From positions 1-11,760 of the forward strand of contig DAIDKG010000376.1 in the NCBI GenBank assembly GCA_027450125.1: 11,760 bases of DNA, read 5' to 3'. A program made the position numbers and the translations under genes. Below the pieces are notes generated by a model. The model saw only the letters and a list, made by a program, of their open reading frames with translations. It was not told where the DNA came from and searched no databases. Of the stretch, positions 10,061 through 11,760 are shown one piece after another. Source of the DNA: Bordetella sp. (GTDB lineage Bacteria; Pseudomonadota; Gammaproteobacteria; Burkholderiales; Burkholderiaceae_B). Numbering within the stretch: the stretch's first letter is position 1; every line of letters begins with the position of its first letter.

Positions 10061-10090
10061 GTAAACTGCACCGTGTAGTTTTTAGTTTAC
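10061..10090. promoter_or_regulatory. Nested inverted repeat, possible second TetR operator
   Basis: GTAAACT (10061-10067) and AGTTTAC (10084-10090) are exact inverted arms. Within this span ACTGCAC-C-GTGTAGT (10065-10079) is a second inverted repeat with one mismatch. Its core resembles one half of the perfect palindrome at 10109-10124 (CACCGT, GGTG). It lies 42 bases before the hydrolase ATG, where it could control the minus-strand operon. Regulatory function is inferred. Confidence 0.5.
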
Positions 10091-10108
10091 GGGTGTTTCA
10101 GGAAAAAG

Positions 10109-10124
10109 TACACCGTACGGTGTA
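10109..10124. promoter_or_regulatory. Probable TetR operator (perfect 16-base palindrome)
   Basis: TACACCGTACGGTGTA reads the same on both strands. It lies between the divergent hydrolase and tetR genes and runs into the tetR -10 box (10123-10128). Size, symmetry and position fit a TetR-dimer operator giving autorepression and probably control of the divergent operon. Confidence 0.75.
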
Positions 10125-10128
10125 AAAT
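10123..10128 (+). promoter_or_regulatory. tetR -10 element
   Basis: TAAAAT matches five of six -10 consensus bases and ends six bases before the tetR ATG. Transcription would start at or next to the A of the ATG, so the mRNA would be leaderless. No convincing -35 is visible at 16-18 bases. No purine-rich ribosome binding site precedes the ATG, which supports the leaderless reading. Confidence 0.55.
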
Positions 10129-10134
10129 CAGTCC

Positions 10135-10746
10135 ATGACCACGCCCTCCCGACTCACCGACCGCAAGCGCGACGCCATCATCCAGGCGGCGATCGCCGAG
10201 TTCCGCGCCCATGGCTTCGAGGCCACCAGCGTGGACAAGGTGGCGGCGCGCGCCGAGGTTTCCAAGCGCACGCTCTACAACCACTTTGCGAGCAAGGACG
10301 AGTTGTTCGCCTCCATCCTGCATATTCTGTGGGAGAGCAGCGCCGCCGAGATGCGTCGAGTCTATGATCCGCGGCGACCGGTGCGCGACCAATTGATCGA
10401 GCTGCTCCAGAGCAAGCTCGCAATGCTGGCCGACGACAATTTCCTGGCGCTGGCGCGCGTGGCGATCGCCGCCGGACTGCATGCGCCGGAGCGGGCCCGC
10501 GAAATGGTGGACCGTATCAGCCGCAAGGACAACGCCATGCTGGACTGGATCCGCGCCGCCCAGAAACATGGCGCGCTCAAGGCCGACGATGCCGCGCAGG
10601 CCTGCAAGCAGCTGGAATGCCTGGTCAAGGGCGTCGCGTTCTGGCCGCAGGTGGCGATGGGTCAGCCGCGGCTGACCCCGGCCGCGCAGAAGAAGCTGGC
10701 GGCGGCCAGCGCCGATCTGTTCCTGAGCCACTACGGCGCCTTTTAG
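10135..10746 (+). CDS. TetR/AcrR-family transcriptional regulator
   Basis: The 203-residue product is a one-component repressor: a helix-turn-helix DNA-binding domain followed by a helical ligand-binding and dimerisation domain. RDAIIQAAIAEFRAHGFEAT (residues 12-31) and VDKVAARAEVSKRTLYNHF (33-51) are the classic TetR_N helices, with the recognition helix near residues 43-49. KDELFASIL follows at 54-62. The remaining 140 residues are helical and resemble AefR/AcrR-type C-terminal domains. The gene is divergent from the hydrolase–epimerase operon across a 115-base region with two palindromes, so it likely represses itself and that operon. Its inducer cannot be predicted. Confidence 0.93.
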   Translation: MTTPSRLTDRKRDAIIQAAIAEFRAHGFEATSVDKVAARAEVSKRTLYNHFASKDELFASILHILWESSAAEMRRVYDPRRPVRDQLIELLQSKLAMLADDNFLALARVAIAAGLHAPERAREMVDRISRKDNAMLDWIRAAQKHGALKADDAAQACKQLECLVKGVAFWPQVAMGQPRLTPAAQKKLAAASADLFLSHYGAF

Positions 10747-10785
10747 CGTTAACAGACCTTAGTGTCGAGTCCCAGAAGGCCGGCT

Positions 10786-10814
10786 TTGCGACAGCAGGCA
10801 GGCAGACGGGTAAT
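10786..10814 (+). promoter_or_regulatory. Weak candidate promoter for the VOC gene pair
   Basis: TTGCGA (10786-10791) and GGTAAT (10809-10814) lie 17 bases apart, upstream of the first VOC gene. Both match the sigma-70 consensus only partly (four of six bases each). No terminator is obvious after tetR, so read-through from tetR is also possible. Confidence 0.25.
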
Positions 10815-10899
10815 GTCCATACCAGTATTGCGGCTGGGCTGTTCGAGCCGATGCGCGATCCCTACACTGGCGGCCCCGATCCCTTACCTGGAGCCTGTC

Positions 10900-11214
10900 A
10901 TGAAGCGCTTTCACATTGCCTTGGCCGTCGCCGATCTCCAAGCATCCATCTCGGACTACAGCGCCCGCCTCGGGCAGGCGCCGTCCGCGGTCGTACCGGG
11001 CCGATACGCGATGTGGCGCACGGACCTGCTCAATTTCTCGATCAACGAAGCGCCGGGCAGCGCAGGCCAGTTGCGCCATGTCGGGTTCGAGGACGACTCG
11101 GCGCAGGGCTATTCGAGTAGCATCGATGTGAACGGCCTTTTGTGGGAGCTGTTTCCCGCGACAGAGCAGGACGCGCGCATCGTCCAGGCCTACGGCGTGC
11201 CCGTGCAACACTGA
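10900..11214 (+). CDS. VOC-family (glyoxalase-like) protein, ArsI/CadI-like N-terminus
   Basis: The 104-residue product is one vicinal-oxygen-chelate module. It begins MKRFHIALAVADLQASISDY, the beta-alpha start common to CadI/ArsI-type proteins. His5, His60 (LRHVGF) and Glu83 (LLWELFP) are placed as a 2-His-1-Glu metal site, as in glyoxalases and ring-cleavage enzymes. It has no cysteine, so the cysteine-dependent C-As lyase activity of ArsI is unlikely. The frame is open further upstream, but ATG 10900 has GGAG six bases before it and starts at the fold boundary. The second VOC gene follows 14 bases downstream, suggesting an operon. The substrate is unknown. Confidence 0.85.
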   Translation: MKRFHIALAVADLQASISDYSARLGQAPSAVVPGRYAMWRTDLLNFSINEAPGSAGQLRHVGFEDDSAQGYSSSIDVNGLLWELFPATEQDARIVQAYGVPVQH

Positions 11215-11228
11215 CAGGAGCTGATCGC

Positions 11229-11760
11229 ATGAACCCTATTCCGCGGCGGATCGACCACCTGGTGGTGGCCGTACACGACCTCGATGCCGCCGGTGCGTTC
11301 TACCAGCGCATGGGCTTTCAGGTGGGCGCCCGCAACCGCCATCCCTGGGGTACCGAAAACCGGGTGATCCAGTTCGGCGATTCCTTCATCGAGTTGATCA
11401 CGGTAGGTCCGGATGCAGACGCGATCGCGGATCACGCGCCGGGGCGCTTCAGCTTCGGCGGGTTCGTGCGCGACTATCTGCGCGAGCGCGAAGGGTTGGC
11501 AATGCTGGTGCTCGACAGCGACGATGCGGTCGCCGACGCCGCGCGGTTTTCGGACATGGGGCTGGGTTCGTTCGAGCCCTTCTTCTTCGAGCGCAAGGGG
11601 CGCCGGCCGGACGGCGGCGAAACCCAGGTCGCCTTCACGCTTGCCTTCGCGGTTGCCACCGAGGCCCCCCTGGCCGGCTTTTTCGTTTGCCAGCAGCATT
11701 TTCCCGAGAACTTCTGGAATCCGGCATTCCAGCGGCATGACAACGGGGCGAGCGCAATCT
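11229..11760 (+). CDS. VOC-family protein, Glyoxalase_3-like (C-terminus cut by window edge)
   Basis: The frame is open from ATG 11229 to the window end, giving 177 residues without a stop. AGGAG lies eight bases upstream. The opening IDHLVVAVHDLDAAGAFYQR, then GFQVGARNRHPWGTENRVIQ and FGDSFIELITVG, match the glyoxalase-like (Glyoxalase_3, PF13468-type) pattern. His10 and Glu55 are likely metal ligands of the first module. A second half begins around residue 90 (LAMLVLDSDD). It includes FFVCQQHFPENFWNP, whose histidine could complete a metal site. The protein is longer than its single-module neighbour. Its function may be detoxification or ring-cleavage-like; the family is broad and the substrate cannot be assigned. 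Confidence 0.88.
   Translation, partial: MNPIPRRIDHLVVAVHDLDAAGAFYQRMGFQVGARNRHPWGTENRVIQFGDSFIELITVGPDADAIADHAPGRFSFGGFVRDYLREREGLAMLVLDSDDAVADAARFSDMGLGSFEPFFFERKGRRPDGGETQVAFTLAFAVATEAPLAGFFVCQQHFPENFWNPAFQRHDNGASAI

Overview
The window is GC-rich, densely coding bacterial chromosome. It carries the conserved replication-initiation neighbourhood yidC–yidD–rnpA–rpmH / dnaA–dnaN–gyrB. Protein wording and gene order suggest a betaproteobacterium of the Alcaligenaceae, most likely Bordetella or a close relative. That assignment is from memory of these proteins, not from a search.

Positions 1–2540 (minus strand) hold rpmH, rnpA, yidD and yidC, read in that order. They encode ribosomal protein L34, the RNase P protein, the small membrane-insertion factor YidD and the insertase YidC, whose C-terminus runs off the left edge. 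rnpA and yidD share an ATGA overlap. The 196-base gap 2541–2736 separates this operon from the divergent dnaA operon. It contains a good rpmH promoter (TTGACA–17–TGAAAT on the minus strand), one perfect DnaA box and a probable dnaA -10 element. There is no DnaA-box cluster, so a classical multi-box oriC is not visible here.

Positions 2737–7832 (plus strand) hold dnaA, dnaN and gyrB: the initiator, the sliding clamp and the gyrase B subunit. dnaA and dnaN are two bases apart. A perfect 16-base palindrome lies in the short dnaN–gyrB gap, and a strong hairpin terminator follows gyrB.

Positions 7833–8227 hold no intact gene. A minus-strand coding remnant is readable there. One missing base at a run of five G/C pairs breaks its frame, and it lacks a usable start.

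Positions 8228–10746 are an accessory module. A minus-strand pair encodes a metallo-beta-lactamase-fold hydrolase (NAPE-PLD/UlaG-like) and an atypical NAD(P)-binding epimerase-like protein. It is transcribed divergently from a TetR-family regulator. The shared intergenic region carries a perfect 16-base palindrome against the regulator's -10 box and a second, nested inverted repeat nearer the hydrolase gene. The layout suggests a self-regulated, ligand-responsive detoxification or catabolic unit. The tetR mRNA appears to be leaderless.

Positions 10900–11760 hold two tandem vicinal-oxygen-chelate (glyoxalase-like) genes on the plus strand. The second is cut by the right edge.

I do not see a clearly new multi-gene system. 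The best leads are the TetR-controlled module with its two operator-like repeats, the frameshifted remnant, and the thin origin region.
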